The notes: generated by a model from the letters alone, not told the origin. Shown: positions 35,287 to 45,266, counted from the first letter of the stretch. The stretch is 64,000 nucleotides of DNA from Roseiarcus sp963798015 (GCA_963798015.1 CAWCSA010000023.1:744001-808000); one strand, 5' to 3'. Translations and numbers: made by a program.

Positions 35287-35997
35287 ATGCCCGAGGTTTT
35301 CTTTACCGGTCCCGCCGGTAGGCTGGAGGGTCGTTTTCACCCCGCAAAGCAGCGCGGGGCGCCGATCGCGGTGGTGCTTCATTCTCATCCGCAATTTGGC
35401 GGGACGATGAACAACCAGATTGTCTATAACACTTATTATAGCTTTGCCGAACGCGGGTTTTCCGTGCTGCGCTTCAACTTCCGCGGCGTCGGACGGTCGC
35501 AGGGCGCTTTCGATCATGGCCAGGGCGAATTGTCGGACGCCGCTTCCGCCCTCGACTGGGCGCAATCGATCAGCCCGGAGGCGCGCGCCTGCTGGATCGC
35601 CGGCGTGTCGTTCGGCTCCTGGATCGGCATGCAGCTCCTGATGCGCAGGCCCGAGATTGAGGGCTTCATCTCGATCGCTCCCCCCGCCAATCGCTTCGAT
35701 TACAGCTTTCTTGCGCCCTGCCCCTCGTCCGGCCTGTTCGTCCATGGCGACAAGGATCGGGTCGCGCCGCTGAAAGAGGTTTTGGCGCTGATCGAGAAGC
35801 TGAAGACCCAGAAGGGCATTCAAATCGAGCACGCCGTCATCCCCGAGGCGAACCACTTTTTCGAGGATTGCATGGACGAGCTGCAAACCGTCGTCGGCGC
35901 CTATCTCGACAAGCGTCTCGGCATGCCGCGTCATGCGCCGTTGCCCGTGCGCAAGGACCGGGCAAAGCCAGTCGCGCCGCCCCGCGACAGTCAATAG
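35287..35997 (+). CDS. Alpha/beta hydrolase
   Basis: A 236-residue protein starting MPEVFFTGPAGRLEGRFHP. It has VVLHSHPQFGGTMNN (oxyanion region), RFNFRGVGRSQG, and the nucleophile elbow IAGVSFGSWIG with Ser near 105. The acid is in VHGDKDRVAPL, and the catalytic His in EANHFFED near 205. This close-knit family of conserved alphaproteobacterial hydrolases has no known substrate. It diverges from the cysteine desulfurase and precedes rnd. Confidence 0.85.
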   Translation: MPEVFFTGPAGRLEGRFHPAKQRGAPIAVVLHSHPQFGGTMNNQIVYNTYYSFAERGFSVLRFNFRGVGRSQGAFDHGQGELSDAASALDWAQSISPEARACWIAGVSFGSWIGMQLLMRRPEIEGFISIAPPANRFDYSFLAPCPSSGLFVHGDKDRVAPLKEVLALIEKLKTQKGIQIEHAVIPEANHFFEDCMDELQTVVGAYLDKRLGMPRHAPLPVRKDRAKPVAPPRDSQ

Positions 35998-36010
35998 AGA
36001 CGCGAATCCA

Positions 36011-37189
36011 GTGTCCCTGATAACAACGACGGACGAGCTCGCTCAGGCCTGTCAGCGCCTAGTGCGTTCGCCGTTCGTCACGGTCGACACCGAATTCCTG
36101 CGTGAGACGACGTTCTGGCCAATTCTGTGCGTCGTCCAGGTCGCCTCTGACGACGAGGCGCTTGCGATCGACGCGCTGGCCCCAGGACTCGACCTCGAGC
36201 CGCTGCTGCAGCTGATGGCCAACGAAGACGTGGTCAAGGTATTCCACGCCGCCAGGCAGGATCTCGAGATTTTCTGGAAGCTTTCCGGGCTCGTGCCAAT
36301 TCCGCTGTTCGACACCCAGGTCGCGGCGATGGTGTGCGGCTATGGCGAGCAGGTGTCCTACAGCGAACTCGTGCAATCGATCTGCCACGTCGGAATCGAC
36401 AAGTCGTCACGGTTCACCGATTGGGCGCGCCGCCCGTTGGCTGAGGCACAGATTACTTACGCGATCGGCGATGTGACCCATCTGCGGGACATTTACAGGG
36501 CGCTATCGAAGCGGGTCGCGGCCGCGGGACGTCAATCCTGGCTCGACGACGAGATGAAGACGCTGAACTCGCCTTCGACCTACGAGCAGCATCCCGAGCG
36601 CGCTTGGGAACGCTACAAGAACAAGGCGCGCAAGCCGCGCGACCTCGCGATGCTGATGGAGCTCGCGGCCTGGCGCGAGAGCGAGGCGCAGGCGCGTGAC
36701 GTGCCCCGGGCGCGCGTCCTGAAGGACGAGGTGCTGATCGAGCTCGCGCTCGCCGCCCCACGCAGCGCGGAAGCGCTCGCCAATCTGCGCGCCTTCCCGC
36801 GGGGCATGGAACGCTCGCGTGCGGGCGCAGAGATTCTGGCGGCGGTCGAGCGGGGGTTCGAGCGCGACCCCAAGACCTTGCCGAAGATCGAGCGCGAGCG
36901 ACGCAACGGCGTCAATGTCGGCGCCACGGTCGAATTGCTCAAAGTGTTGTTGAGGCAAGTGAGCGAGGACAGCGGCGTCGCCGGCAAGCTGATCGCCACC
37001 GTCGACGACCTCGAGGCGGTCGCCCAAAGCGACAAGGCGGATGTGCCTGCGCTCAATGGCTGGCGGCGGAAATTGTTCGGCGACAGGGCGATCGAACTCA
37101 AGCACGGGCGCCTAGCGCTGACCGTCGAAAACGGCAAGGTCGTCACCCTCGAATGGAAAGACGCGGAAGCGCCGCCCACCGCGGATTAA
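36011..37189 (+). CDS. rnd: Ribonuclease D
   Basis: A 392-residue 3'-5' exoribonuclease in tRNA maturation. DEDD motifs are present: VTVDTEFLRETTFW near 17-30, VFHAARQDLEIFW near 77, and ITYAIGDVTHLRDIY near 149. An HRDC domain follows at about 205-285 (LMELAAWRESEAQARDVPRARVL). GTG at 36011 gives the family start VSLITTTDELAQAC; the longer frame overlaps the hydrolase gene. It overlaps nothing and lies 13 bases after the hydrolase. Confidence 0.94.
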   Translation: MSLITTTDELAQACQRLVRSPFVTVDTEFLRETTFWPILCVVQVASDDEALAIDALAPGLDLEPLLQLMANEDVVKVFHAARQDLEIFWKLSGLVPIPLFDTQVAAMVCGYGEQVSYSELVQSICHVGIDKSSRFTDWARRPLAEAQITYAIGDVTHLRDIYRALSKRVAAAGRQSWLDDEMKTLNSPSTYEQHPERAWERYKNKARKPRDLAMLMELAAWRESEAQARDVPRARVLKDEVLIELALAAPRSAEALANLRAFPRGMERSRAGAEILAAVERGFERDPKTLPKIERERRNGVNVGATVELLKVLLRQVSEDSGVAGKLIATVDDLEAVAQSDKADVPALNGWRRKLFGDRAIELKHGRLALTVENGKVVTLEWKDAEAPPTAD

Positions 37190-37215
37190 GGGCAGCGTTG
37201 GGGCGCAACGCCGGG

Positions 37216-38673
37216 ATGGCTTCGTTGAGCGAAAGCATCGACATCGTCTGGCTGCGTGACGATTTCCGCCTCGATGACCAGCCGTCGATTCACGCCGTCA
37301 CGAACCGTCCGGCGCTATTCGTCTATGTCCATGACGACGCAGGCGGCGGCTCGCGCCCGCTTGGCGGCGCAGCGAAATGGCGGCTCGCCGAGTCGCTGAC
37401 AGCGCTGGAGGGCGAACTTTCCGCTCGCGGCGGACGGCTCGACATCATCAAAGGCGACGCCGAGGAGACGATCCTCGCGCTCGCCGCCGCGGCCAGCCCC
37501 ACCCGCGTGCTCTGGAACCGCCGATATGAGGGCGGCGCCAAAGCGCTCGACGCGCGCGTTGAGAAAGCGCTTAAAGCGAGGGGCGTCGAAGGGCTGACTT
37601 TCAATAGCCGGCTGATGCGCGAGCCAGCGGAACTGGCCAAGCCCGATGGGATGCCGGTCGGCATCTTCAAGGCGTTCTTGCGCCGCCACCGCGCGCTCGG
37701 CCCCCTGCCCGCTCCCACGTCGGCGCCTAAGCGCCTCACCGCCGCGCCGTGGCCTCACGAGGCGCCGAAGCGCGGGTCAATCGAAGCTCTGAAGCTGAAG
37801 CCCACCAAGCCCGACTGGTCCGGCGAGCTCAGTCGCGGCGAGGCGCTCGGCCAAACAGGCGCGCTCGCCTCGCTCAAAACCTTCGTCACAGGAGCGCTCA
37901 AGACTTACGCGGGCGAGCGCGACATTCTTGCGCAGGGCGCCGCCTCGCGCCTGTCGGCGAACTTGCGGTTCGGTGAGATTTCGCCGCGTCGCATCGCGCA
38001 CAGTGTCGAAACCGCGGCCGCTGCGAAGCCTGCGCTGGCCGATGCGGCGGAGAAATATCTGGCCGAGGTCACCTGGCGCGATTACGCAACCGCCTTGCTC
38101 GACGCCCATCCCGATTTGGCGACGCATCCGCTGCGGCCCGAGTTCGAGCGCTTTCCCTGGCGCCACGACGAGAATGGATTTGAGGCCTGGGCGCATGGGC
38201 ACACTGGCTATCCGATCGTCGACGCCGGTACGCGGCAATTGTGGCGGACGGGATTTTTGCCCAATCGCGCGCGCCTGATCGTCGCTTCCTTTCTCGTCAA
38301 GCACCTGCTCATCGACTGGCGGCATGGCGAGACATGGTTCTGGGACACGCTCATCGACGCCGATCCGGCGAACAATCCGCTCAACTGGCAATGGGTCGCA
38401 GGCGCCGGAGTCGATTCCGCGCCCTATTTCCGGATCTTCAACCCCATGCTGCAAGCTGAGAAATTCGATCCGAACGGCGCCTATGTGCGCCAATGGGTCC
38501 CAGAGCTGGCGCGTCTCGAGGCGCCAGCCATCCACAGCCCGTGGAACGCGTCAGGGGATGTGCTGGAACGCGCTGGAGTCGTATTGGGAAGAAACTACCC
38601 CAGGCCGATCGTCGATCATCCGGCCGCTCGCTCGCGTGCGCTCGACGCTTTCGCGAAGATGCGGGGCCGCTGA
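37216..38673 (+). CDS. phrB: Deoxyribodipyrimidine photolyase (cryptochrome/photolyase family)
   Basis: A 485-residue light-driven DNA repair enzyme. The N-terminal antenna domain begins IDIVWLRDDFRLDDQPSI. The FAD-binding catalytic domain has YLAEVTWRDYATALL, WAHGHTGYPIVDAGTRQL, WRHGETWFWDTL and the conserved DADPANNPLNWQWVAG-G. It fits class I CPD photolyases. ATG at 37216 is family-like (MASLSESIDIVWL). Its stop overlaps the tail of the opposite-strand membrane pseudogene. Confidence 0.93.
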   Translation: MASLSESIDIVWLRDDFRLDDQPSIHAVTNRPALFVYVHDDAGGGSRPLGGAAKWRLAESLTALEGELSARGGRLDIIKGDAEETILALAAAASPTRVLWNRRYEGGAKALDARVEKALKARGVEGLTFNSRLMREPAELAKPDGMPVGIFKAFLRRHRALGPLPAPTSAPKRLTAAPWPHEAPKRGSIEALKLKPTKPDWSGELSRGEALGQTGALASLKTFVTGALKTYAGERDILAQGAASRLSANLRFGEISPRRIAHSVETAAAAKPALADAAEKYLAEVTWRDYATALLDAHPDLATHPLRPEFERFPWRHDENGFEAWAHGHTGYPIVDAGTRQLWRTGFLPNRARLIVASFLVKHLLIDWRHGETWFWDTLIDADPANNPLNWQWVAGAGVDSAPYFRIFNPMLQAEKFDPNGAYVRQWVPELARLEAPAIHSPWNASGDVLERAGVVLGRNYPRPIVDHPAARSRALDAFAKMRGR

Positions 38674-39901
38674 GCAGCTTGAGCACAAGCAGCTTTTTCA
38701 CCAGCGCGAACACTTCCTTGTAGGGCAGCTTGGTCGCCCCAGCGATTGCGAACGGCACAAGCGCGGCGGCGAGCGGCGCGACCGCCGACCAACTCATCAG
38801 AAAAATCGCCAGCTTGCGGGCGGCGGAATATTGCGCCGTTGGATCGGGTAGACCGGGCGCAATGGTTTCGGATGCGTCGTTGGCGGCCAGGTTGAGGCCA
38901 ATGAGACGCGCTCAGCCGCATGATGATAGCGCGTCGCCTGCGCGCCGAAGATTTCGATCGATCTGCTCTTCAGGTCGGCGAGAGGCTTTGAGAACGCCAG
39001 CAATGGAAAGGCGAAAAAGGCAAACACAATCGCCAGCCACGCGGTGCTGATATAGCCGAACGTGACCGAGGAAATGTTGGCCTCGAACACGTGCCTGACG
39101 ACCGTGATTGCCAGCCCCGAACTCATCCCGAAGACGAACATCGAATAGGCGTTCGGATAATCGGCGAGAAAGGCCAAACCACCCTTGCCATCGGGATGGG
39201 TCGCGACCGGCCGAAGCTCGAGCGCCGCGATCCGCCAGAGCAACGTCCCCCAGACAATATAGCGCCAAAGACCGCGGAACAGCAGGAAGAAGAAAAGCGG
39301 CATGCTGCAGACCACGCTCCACCATCCAGCCAGCGTCACATGCGCGCCGCCATTGACGACCTCGACCTCCCAGGTCGAACTGTCGGCGGTCATGAGATTT
39401 GCGAGGCGCGCCAGGGTCCCGGCGATCGCCAGGCCCAGACAAGCGATTTCAGCGGTGCGCGAGTCCCGCAATCTGAGCGCCCGCACCACCGCGTTCGCCG
39501 CCGCTTCGAATGAGCCAGGCGCAATGATCGGCGCGAACAAGCTGACCAATCTTGCCGTGCAGGCCGTATTCGACCTGCTGCTCCGCCAGCACGAATAACC
39601 CGACCGCGATGAAGAACCGTGCCCAGGCGCCGAAGTCGAGCACGAAGGGGCGACCACCCGTCAGGGTGAATGCGTCTCCCCGAATGAGGCTCAAGATGAG
39701 AGGAACGCCCCAGGCGAGCGCAACAAAGATCGCCGCCCGTCGGCCAGCCAAGAGCGCATCCTCGCGTAGGAAGCCCAGCCGACGCTGCAGCTCAAAGAAC
39801 GGTCCGCCATGCGAGGCGAGATAGTTCCCGATCCGGCTAGCTTCATCCCGATCGATGTCGTCGATCCTGGCGATATCTCCGCCCGAAGCCAGTTCCGCCA
39901 T
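38672..39901 (-). pseudogene. Multi-pass membrane protein split over three frames
   Basis: Frame 1 (39901 to about 39545) starts MAELASGGDIARIDDIDRDE and contains AIFVALAWGVPLILSLIRGD and ARFFIAVGLFVLAEQQVEYG. Frame 2 (to about 38895) continues LFAPIIAPGSFEAAANAVVRAL, MPLFFFLLFRGLWRYIVWG, GGLAFLADYPNAYSMFVFG and LKSRSIEIFGAQATRYHHAAE. Frame 3 carries IGLNLAANDASETIAP, AARKLAIFLMSW and LVPFAIAGATKLPYKEVFALV. Together they make a plausible protein of about 400 residues with six or more helices of a family I know only as hypothetical. Two single-base shifts break it. Confidence 0.72.
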
Positions 39902-40121
39902 TCGCCCCCCTTCGACGCGCCTTATGGCGATCCGTCATGCAGAATCGCGTGGCGCGCCACTGGCCGTCATCGCCGTGCCACCGCGTCCGCGCAAGTGACA
40001 ACTTCACAAGACAGCGATGGCTCAGGCTCGCTTTCCGAGCGCCTTCAGAAGCATGGCAAAATTTGCGCGCGTGATCGGAACGGGCTTTACGGCTGCGCGG
40101 CTCGACGTCCTGAGCGGCGAC

Positions 40122-40817
40122 TCAGACCATCTCGCTGATTTGCCCATCGCGAAGGGTGACCCGGCGGTCCATGCGGGCGGCGAGGTCGAGATTGTGCGTG
40201 GCGACGAGGGCCGCGAGCCCGCTCGCCCTGACCAGCGCGGCCAGCGTGCCGAACACGTGATCGGCGGTCTTCGGGTCGAGATTGCCGGTCGGCTCGTCAG
40301 CCAACAGCACTCGCGGGCCGTTGGCGACCGCGCGCGCAATCGCGACCCGCTGCTGTTCGCCTCCGGACAATTCGGCCGGGCGATGGCTCTCGCGCTGAGC
40401 GAGACCGAGATAGGCAAGGAGTTCCCGCGCGCGCCTTGCGGCCTGAGCGCGCGGAAGCCCCGCGATCATTTGTGGCAGGACAAGATTCTCGAGCGCCGAA
40501 AACTCCGGCAGCAAATGATGGAACTGATAGACGAAACCGATCTCCGTGCGCCTTAGCGCCGTCCGCTTGTCGTCGCTCATGGTCGAGGTCGCGGCGCCCC
40601 CGATCCTCACTTCGCCGGCGTCAGGCCGCTCCAAAAGGCCCGCGAGATGCAGAAGCGTGGACTTTCCAGCGCCGGACGGCGCGATCAGCGCGACCGATTG
40701 GCCCGACAGGAGCTCGAGCGAGGCCCCGTTCAGGACCTCGACCGTCGTGTCTGCTCGCCCGTATCGCCGCTCCACCGCATCGAGGCTCAGCGCGGCGACC
40801 CGCGGCTGATCATTCAT
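40122..40817 (-). CDS. lolD: Lipoprotein-releasing ABC transporter ATP-binding protein LolD
   Basis: A 231-residue ATPase of the LolCDE complex that extracts lipoproteins from the inner membrane. Walker A APSGAGKSTLLHL is near 46, the LolD-type YQFHHLLPEFSALENLVLP near 95, signature LSGGEQQRVAIARA near 145, and Walker B VLLADEPTGNLD near 168. ATG at 40817 lies inside the end of the permease gene (8-base overlap), showing coupling. Confidence 0.94.
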   Translation of the reverse strand: MNDQPRVAALSLDAVERRYGRADTTVEVLNGASLELLSGQSVALIAPSGAGKSTLLHLAGLLERPDAGEVRIGGAATSTMSDDKRTALRRTEIGFVYQFHHLLPEFSALENLVLPQMIAGLPRAQAARRARELLAYLGLAQRESHRPAELSGGEQQRVAIARAVANGPRVLLADEPTGNLDPKTADHVFGTLAALVRASGLAALVATHNLDLAARMDRRVTLRDGQISEMV

Positions 40818-42108
40818 AGCGCAGCGCCTCGACCGGATCGAGCCTGGCTGCGCGCCAGGACGGATAGATCGTCGCCGCAAGCGACAGGATCAGAGCTATG
40901 GCGACGACGGACAGAACGTCCGTCATTTCGACCCGCGAGGGCAATTGCGACAGAAAGTAAAACTCAGACGGAAAGAGATTGGCGCCGGTGATCCAGCTCA
41001 AACCCTTGCGGATCGGCTCGACGTTGTAGGCGACCAGAAGCCCAAGCGCGAGGCCAACAGCCGTGCCGACGAATCCAATGGTCGCGCCCGTGATGAGAAA
41101 GATGCGCATGATGGCGCCACGCGTCGCGCCCATCGTGCGCAGAACAGCGATGGCGCGCGCCTTGTCCTGCACCAGCATGATGAGGCCGGAGATGATGTTG
41201 AGCGCCGCCACCAGCATGATCAGCGTGAGAATCGCGAACATCACGTTGCTCTCGACCGCCAGCACGTCGAAAAAACTGCGGTTGAGCTGGCGCCAGTCGG
41301 TGTCGATCATCGGGCGCCCTTGGGCCGGCTCGATTTTGGCTCGCATCGCGTCCATATTGTCGGGATCGGCGACGTAGACCTCGATCACATTCGCTTGCCC
41401 ATCCTGATTGAAGAAGGTCTGAGCCTCGCCGAGCGGCATGAAGATGAAGGTGTTGTCGAAGGTCGTCATGCCGATCTGGAAAATAGCCGCAACCGTATAG
41501 CTCTTCATGCGCGGCGTGACGCCGAATGGCGTCTCCGCGCCATGGGGCGCAATGATGGTGATCTTGTCGCCGGTCCTCAAACTCAGATGTTCCGCAAGCT
41601 TGGAGCCGACCGCCACGCCTTGGCCCGAGTCGAAACCGTTGAGCGAGCCCTGGATGATATGCCCCTCAACTCCGGGCAACCGCGCCAGATCGCTGCCACG
41701 AATGCCACGCACCAGCACGCCAGACGAACCGTAGGGGGAGCTCGCGAACGCCTGGCCCTCAACCAGCGGCAGCGCCAAAGTGACGCCTGGAACCTTGCTG
41801 ACGCGCTGCGTCACCGCGTCGTAATCGGTGAGCGGCGTCTCGACCCCTTGCAGGAACATGTGGCCGTTGAGGCCGATCATCTTGTCCATGAGGTCATGTC
41901 GAAAGCCGTTCATCACCGACATGACGACAATCAGCGCCGCAACGCCAAGCACAATGCCAAGGAACGAAAAGCCGGCGATGACCGAGATCGAGCGCTGGGC
42001 GTTGCGCGCGCGAAGATAGCGAAACGCGACCATCCACTCGAAAGCGGAGAATGCCTTGGTGGCCGGGGCGGTCTGGGTAGCGGGCGCCTCCAGCGCGACG
42101 GACTTCAA
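40810..42108 (-). CDS. lolC: Lipoprotein-releasing ABC transporter permease LolC/LolE
   Basis: A 432-residue permease with an N-terminal helix (SVIAGFSFLGIVLGVAALIVVMSVMNGF) and a large periplasmic MacB-like domain (about 75-275). Three C-terminal helices contain LNIISGLIMLVQDKARAIAVLRTMG, the FtsX-like ATPase-contact motif. Alphaproteobacteria usually have one such subunit that dimerises. It is downstream of proS (about 190 bases of REP sequence between) and directly upstream of lolD, the conserved order proS-lolC-lolD. Confidence 0.94.
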   Translation of the reverse strand: MKSVALEAPATQTAPATKAFSAFEWMVAFRYLRARNAQRSISVIAGFSFLGIVLGVAALIVVMSVMNGFRHDLMDKMIGLNGHMFLQGVETPLTDYDAVTQRVSKVPGVTLALPLVEGQAFASSPYGSSGVLVRGIRGSDLARLPGVEGHIIQGSLNGFDSGQGVAVGSKLAEHLSLRTGDKITIIAPHGAETPFGVTPRMKSYTVAAIFQIGMTTFDNTFIFMPLGEAQTFFNQDGQANVIEVYVADPDNMDAMRAKIEPAQGRPMIDTDWRQLNRSFFDVLAVESNVMFAILTLIMLVAALNIISGLIMLVQDKARAIAVLRTMGATRGAIMRIFLITGATIGFVGTAVGLALGLLVAYNVEPIRKGLSWITGANLFPSEFYFLSQLPSRVEMTDVLSVVAIALILSLAATIYPSWRAARLDPVEALRYE

Positions 42109-42116
42109 CGCGCGCC

Positions 42117-42300
42117 TCGCAGGGGAGAGGGCACCCCTTTCCTTCTCCCTCGGGGCGAAGGTGGCCGACGAAGTCGGTCGGATGAGGGACTTGGCAAAAG
42201 ACGCGCTGAACCCTCACCCCCAACCCCTCTCCCGTTGGAGAGGGGGGTTTCTACCCTTCTCCCCCGGGGAGAAGGTGGCGCGAAGCGCCGGATGAGGGTC
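42117..42300. repeat. REP-type repeat (CCCTCACCCCCAACCCC family), copy 1
   Basis: The gap between proS and lolC is filled with GGCGAAGGTGGC...GGATGAGGG, CCCTCACCCCCAACCCC, TCTCCCGTTGGAGAGGGG and CTTCTCCCC..GGGGAGAAGG, several palindromic units in a row. The same units recur at 43739-43952. These are common proteobacterial intergenic repeats that form hairpins in the transcript; here they could limit read-through between proS and lolC. Confidence 0.8.
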
Positions 42301-43627
42301 ACGCCTGCCCGCCGAGCCGGGCGATCGCCGCATCGACGCTGATCAGCTCACGTTCGCCGCCGCGGCGGGTCTTGAGCTCGACCTTGCCCTCGGCAAGGCT
42401 CTTGGGACCGACGATCGCCTGGTGCGGCGCGCCGACCAGATCCATGGTCGCGAACTTCGCGCCGGGCCGGTCGTCGCGGTCGTCATAGAGCACGTCGACA
42501 CCGGCTTTGCCGAGTGAGTCGTAGATACGCGCGCAGGCCCCGTCGCAGGCCGCGTCGCCAACTTTCAGATTGATGAGCCCGACCCGAAACGGCGCGACTG
42601 CCTCCGGCCAGATCGGGCCGTTGTCGTCGTGGTTGGCCTCGATCAGCGCGGCGGCAAGCCGGGTCGGGCCGATGCCGTATGAGCCCATATGCGCGGCGTG
42701 CTCCTTGCCGTCCGGTCCACTGACAACCGCCTTCATGGGAGCCGAGTACTTGGTTCCGAAGTAGAAAATATGGCCGACCTCAATCCCGCGCGCGGAAATC
42801 TGGTCCTTGGGGTCAATGCGCTCGAACGCCGCCGCATCGTGTTTGTCGGACGTGGCGGCGTAGAGCGAGGTCCACTTGTCGACGACCCCCTGCATCGTCT
42901 CCACGCTGCCGAAGTCGATGTCCTCGGGCGGCGTCTTGAACGAGAGATAGTCGCGATGGCAAAACACCTCGCTCTCGCCGGTCGCCGCCAGAATGACGAA
43001 CTCGTGGCTGAGGTCGCCGCCGATCGGGCCAGACTCCGCCCGCATGGGAATGGCGGTCAAGCCGAGCCGCGCGAAAGTGCGCAAGTAAGCCGTGAACTCC
43101 TTGTTGTAGGAATGGCGCGCGCCGGTCTGGTCGAGGTCGAACGTATAGGCGTCTTTCATCAAAAATTCGCGCGAGCGCATCACGCCGAAGCGGGGTCTGA
43201 CCTCGTCGCGAAACTTCCACTGCATATGATAAAGATTGAGCGGCAGATCCTTGTAGGAGCGCACCGAGGCGCGGAAGATCTCGGTGATCATCTCCTCGTT
43301 CGTCGGCCCGTACAGCATGTCGCGGTCGTGCCGGTCGCGGATGCGCAGCATCTCCTTGCCATAGTCGTCGTAGCGTCCGGATTCCCGCCAGAGATCCGCC
43401 GACTGGATGGTCGGCATCAGAACCTCGATCGCGCCGGCGCGGTCCTGCTCCTCGCGAACGATGGCGCAGATCTTGTGCAGCACCCGAACGCCGAGCGGCA
43501 GCCATGCGTAACTGCCCGCCGCCTCCTGCCGGATCATGCCGGCGCGGAGCATCAGCCGATGCGAAACGATCTCCGCCTCTTTCGGCGTTTCCTTCAAAAT
43601 CGGCAGGAAGTAACGGGAAAGACGCAT
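42299..43627 (-). CDS. proS: Proline--tRNA ligase (short alphaproteobacterial type)
   Basis: A 442-residue class II synthetase without the YbaK-like editing insertion found in gammaproteobacteria. It has MRLSRYFLPILKE at the start, RAGMIRQEAAGSYAWLPLG, motif 2 with WKFRDEVRPRFGVMRSREFLMKDAY near 135-160, motif 3 with GSYGIGPTRLAAALIE near 320, and the anticodon-binding domain at the end. The short form is characteristic of alphaproteobacteria. Confidence 0.96.
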   Translation of the reverse strand: MRLSRYFLPILKETPKEAEIVSHRLMLRAGMIRQEAAGSYAWLPLGVRVLHKICAIVREEQDRAGAIEVLMPTIQSADLWRESGRYDDYGKEMLRIRDRHDRDMLYGPTNEEMITEIFRASVRSYKDLPLNLYHMQWKFRDEVRPRFGVMRSREFLMKDAYTFDLDQTGARHSYNKEFTAYLRTFARLGLTAIPMRAESGPIGGDLSHEFVILAATGESEVFCHRDYLSFKTPPEDIDFGSVETMQGVVDKWTSLYAATSDKHDAAAFERIDPKDQISARGIEVGHIFYFGTKYSAPMKAVVSGPDGKEHAAHMGSYGIGPTRLAAALIEANHDDNGPIWPEAVAPFRVGLINLKVGDAACDGACARIYDSLGKAGVDVLYDDRDDRPGAKFATMDLVGAPHQAIVGPKSLAEGKVELKTRRGGERELISVDAAIARLGGQA

Positions 43628-43738
43628 GAAGCGGGCTCAATGGACACGAATCGAGGCGGGAGCCTTTTACGCTTCCCGACGGTGCGGCCTTATGGCGGCA
43701 AAGATCGGGCGGAGCAAGCCGCTGAGCGACATCGACGC

Positions 43739-43952
43739 ATCCCTTCTCCCTCCGGGAGAAGGTGGCGGATGAGGGATCAGACCGAAGGCGTGAAGCGCGC
43801 TTCGCGCGCCGAACCCTCACCCCCAACCCCTCTCCCGTTGGAGAGGGGAGTCTCGCTTCTTAGCCGTGCGTCTGGCTTGACGGGCCTGGCGCACGGTCCC
43901 ACGCATCCCTCGACGGCTCCCGTCTCCCCCGAGGGGAGAGGGAGCGTCTGAG
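43739..43952. repeat. REP-type repeat (CCCTCACCCCCAACCCC family), copy 2
   Basis: CCCTTCTCCCTCCGGGAGAAGG, GGATGAGGG, CCCTCACCCCCAACCCC, TCTCCCGTTGGAGAGGGG and CTCCCCCGAGGGGAGAGGG occur in order, matching the units at 42117-42300. It lies between the livK-1 stop and the proS start, which are on the same strand. Confidence 0.8.
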
Positions 43953-43954
43953 CC

Positions 43955-45070
43955 TTAAAGTTGCACGAACCCGATCTTGCCGTCGGCGCCTTTCTTCCAG
44001 ACGTACCAGACATAGTCGACGGTCGTGCGATCGCCCTTCTTGTCAAAGGAAATGTCGCCGATGACCGTATGGAAAGGCATGCCGGAATGCATGACTTCCG
44101 CGACTTTCTTCGGATCGAGCGAGTTCGCCTTCTCGGCCGCCTGTTTGATGATCTGGACCGCGGCGTATGAGTATAGGGTATAGCCCTGCGGGTCGAACCC
44201 CTTCGCCTTGAACGAGGCCACGGCGTCTTTTGCGTTGGGGTTCTTGCGAGGCTCCGGGCCGAAAGTCATGAGCGTGCCCTCGACGCCTGGGCCGCCGATC
44301 GCCGCGAATTCGCTATCGGTGATGCCGTCGCCGGAGATCATGATGGTTTTCATCCCCTGGTCGCGCATCTGCCGCACGAGGAGGCCGCCTTCGATATGCA
44401 GGCCGCCCCACATCAGATAGTCGGCCTTCGCCTGCTTGATTTTGGAGACGACTGCCGAATAGTCCTTTTCGCCGGCGTTGACGCCCTGGTAGAGGACCTC
44501 CTTGACGCCGAACTTGTGCATGTTGCCGAGCGCAGCGTCCGCTAACCCCTTGCCGTAGGTCGTCTTGTCGTGGGTGACGGCGATCCTCTTGCCCTTGAGA
44601 TGGTCGCGCGCGAACTCAGCCCAAACCATGCCCTGCTGGTCGTCGCGGCCGCAGGTGCGGAATGTGTTCCACAGCTTGCGATCCGTGATCTTCGGATTGG
44701 TCGCCGCGGGGGTGATGACCAGGACGCCGTGTTCCGCCAAGACGCTGGAAGCAGGAATCGTCACCCCGGAATTGAAGTGGCCGACCACGAACTTAACGCC
44801 GTCGCCGACGAACTTGTTGGCGACGGAAACGCCCTGCTTCGGATCGGACGCGTCGTCGCCGGGGTCGACGTCGATCTCTTGCCCTAGAATGCCTCCCGCC
44901 TTGTTGATGTCCTCGGCCGCCTGCTTGACGCCTTGAGTCAGCTGCGCTCCGAAGGCCGCACTGGCGCCGGTGATCGGCGCGCCGACGCCGATTTTGACCT
45001 GGGCCTGCGCCATCCCGGCGAACCAGAGCGACAAAGCGACCGACATCGATCTTAGAATAACGGCCCGCAC
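43955..45070 (-). CDS. Branched-chain amino acid ABC transporter substrate-binding protein (LivK-like), paralogue 1
   Basis: A 371-residue periplasmic binding protein (type 1 fold) with a signal peptide ending AGMAQAQ. Features: VKIGVGAPITGASAAFGAQLTQG, HFNSGVTIPAS, ITPAATNPKITDRKLWNTFRTCGRDDQQG and HDKTTYGKGLA. It is closely similar along its full length to the next gene, pointing to a recent tandem duplication. The ligand is expected to be a branched-chain or related amino acid. It is separated from its paralogue by about 260 bases containing a strong hairpin. Confidence 0.93.
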   Translation of the reverse strand: MRAVILRSMSVALSLWFAGMAQAQVKIGVGAPITGASAAFGAQLTQGVKQAAEDINKAGGILGQEIDVDPGDDASDPKQGVSVANKFVGDGVKFVVGHFNSGVTIPASSVLAEHGVLVITPAATNPKITDRKLWNTFRTCGRDDQQGMVWAEFARDHLKGKRIAVTHDKTTYGKGLADAALGNMHKFGVKEVLYQGVNAGEKDYSAVVSKIKQAKADYLMWGGLHIEGGLLVRQMRDQGMKTIMISGDGITDSEFAAIGGPGVEGTLMTFGPEPRKNPNAKDAVASFKAKGFDPQGYTLYSYAAVQIIKQAAEKANSLDPKKVAEVMHSGMPFHTVIGDISFDKKGDRTTVDYVWYVWKKGADGKIGFVQL

Positions 45071-45235
45071 GTGCCCCCCAAATGGCTTTTGCAGGTCGCT
45101 TATATCAGGTCGGCTTATAAATAGTAACGCGTGTGTCTTAAGTCATAAAAATGCAACCGCGCGCCCGTTTTGGAGCGCGGTTCTTTCTTCTCATCTGCTA
45201 TTGGCCGGCGACGCCGGAGGAACGCGCCGCTGGGT

Positions 45236-45266
45236 CGGCGTCCCTCAGATGTCCTTCGGGACGCCG
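45236..45266. terminator. Strong hairpin between the two livK genes
   Basis: CGGCGTCCC and GGGACGCCG form nine-base perfect arms around a 13-base loop, downstream of livK-2 on the minus strand. There is no T-run, so it may be a rho-type or attenuating/stabilising hairpin rather than a classical terminator. Confidence 0.5.
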
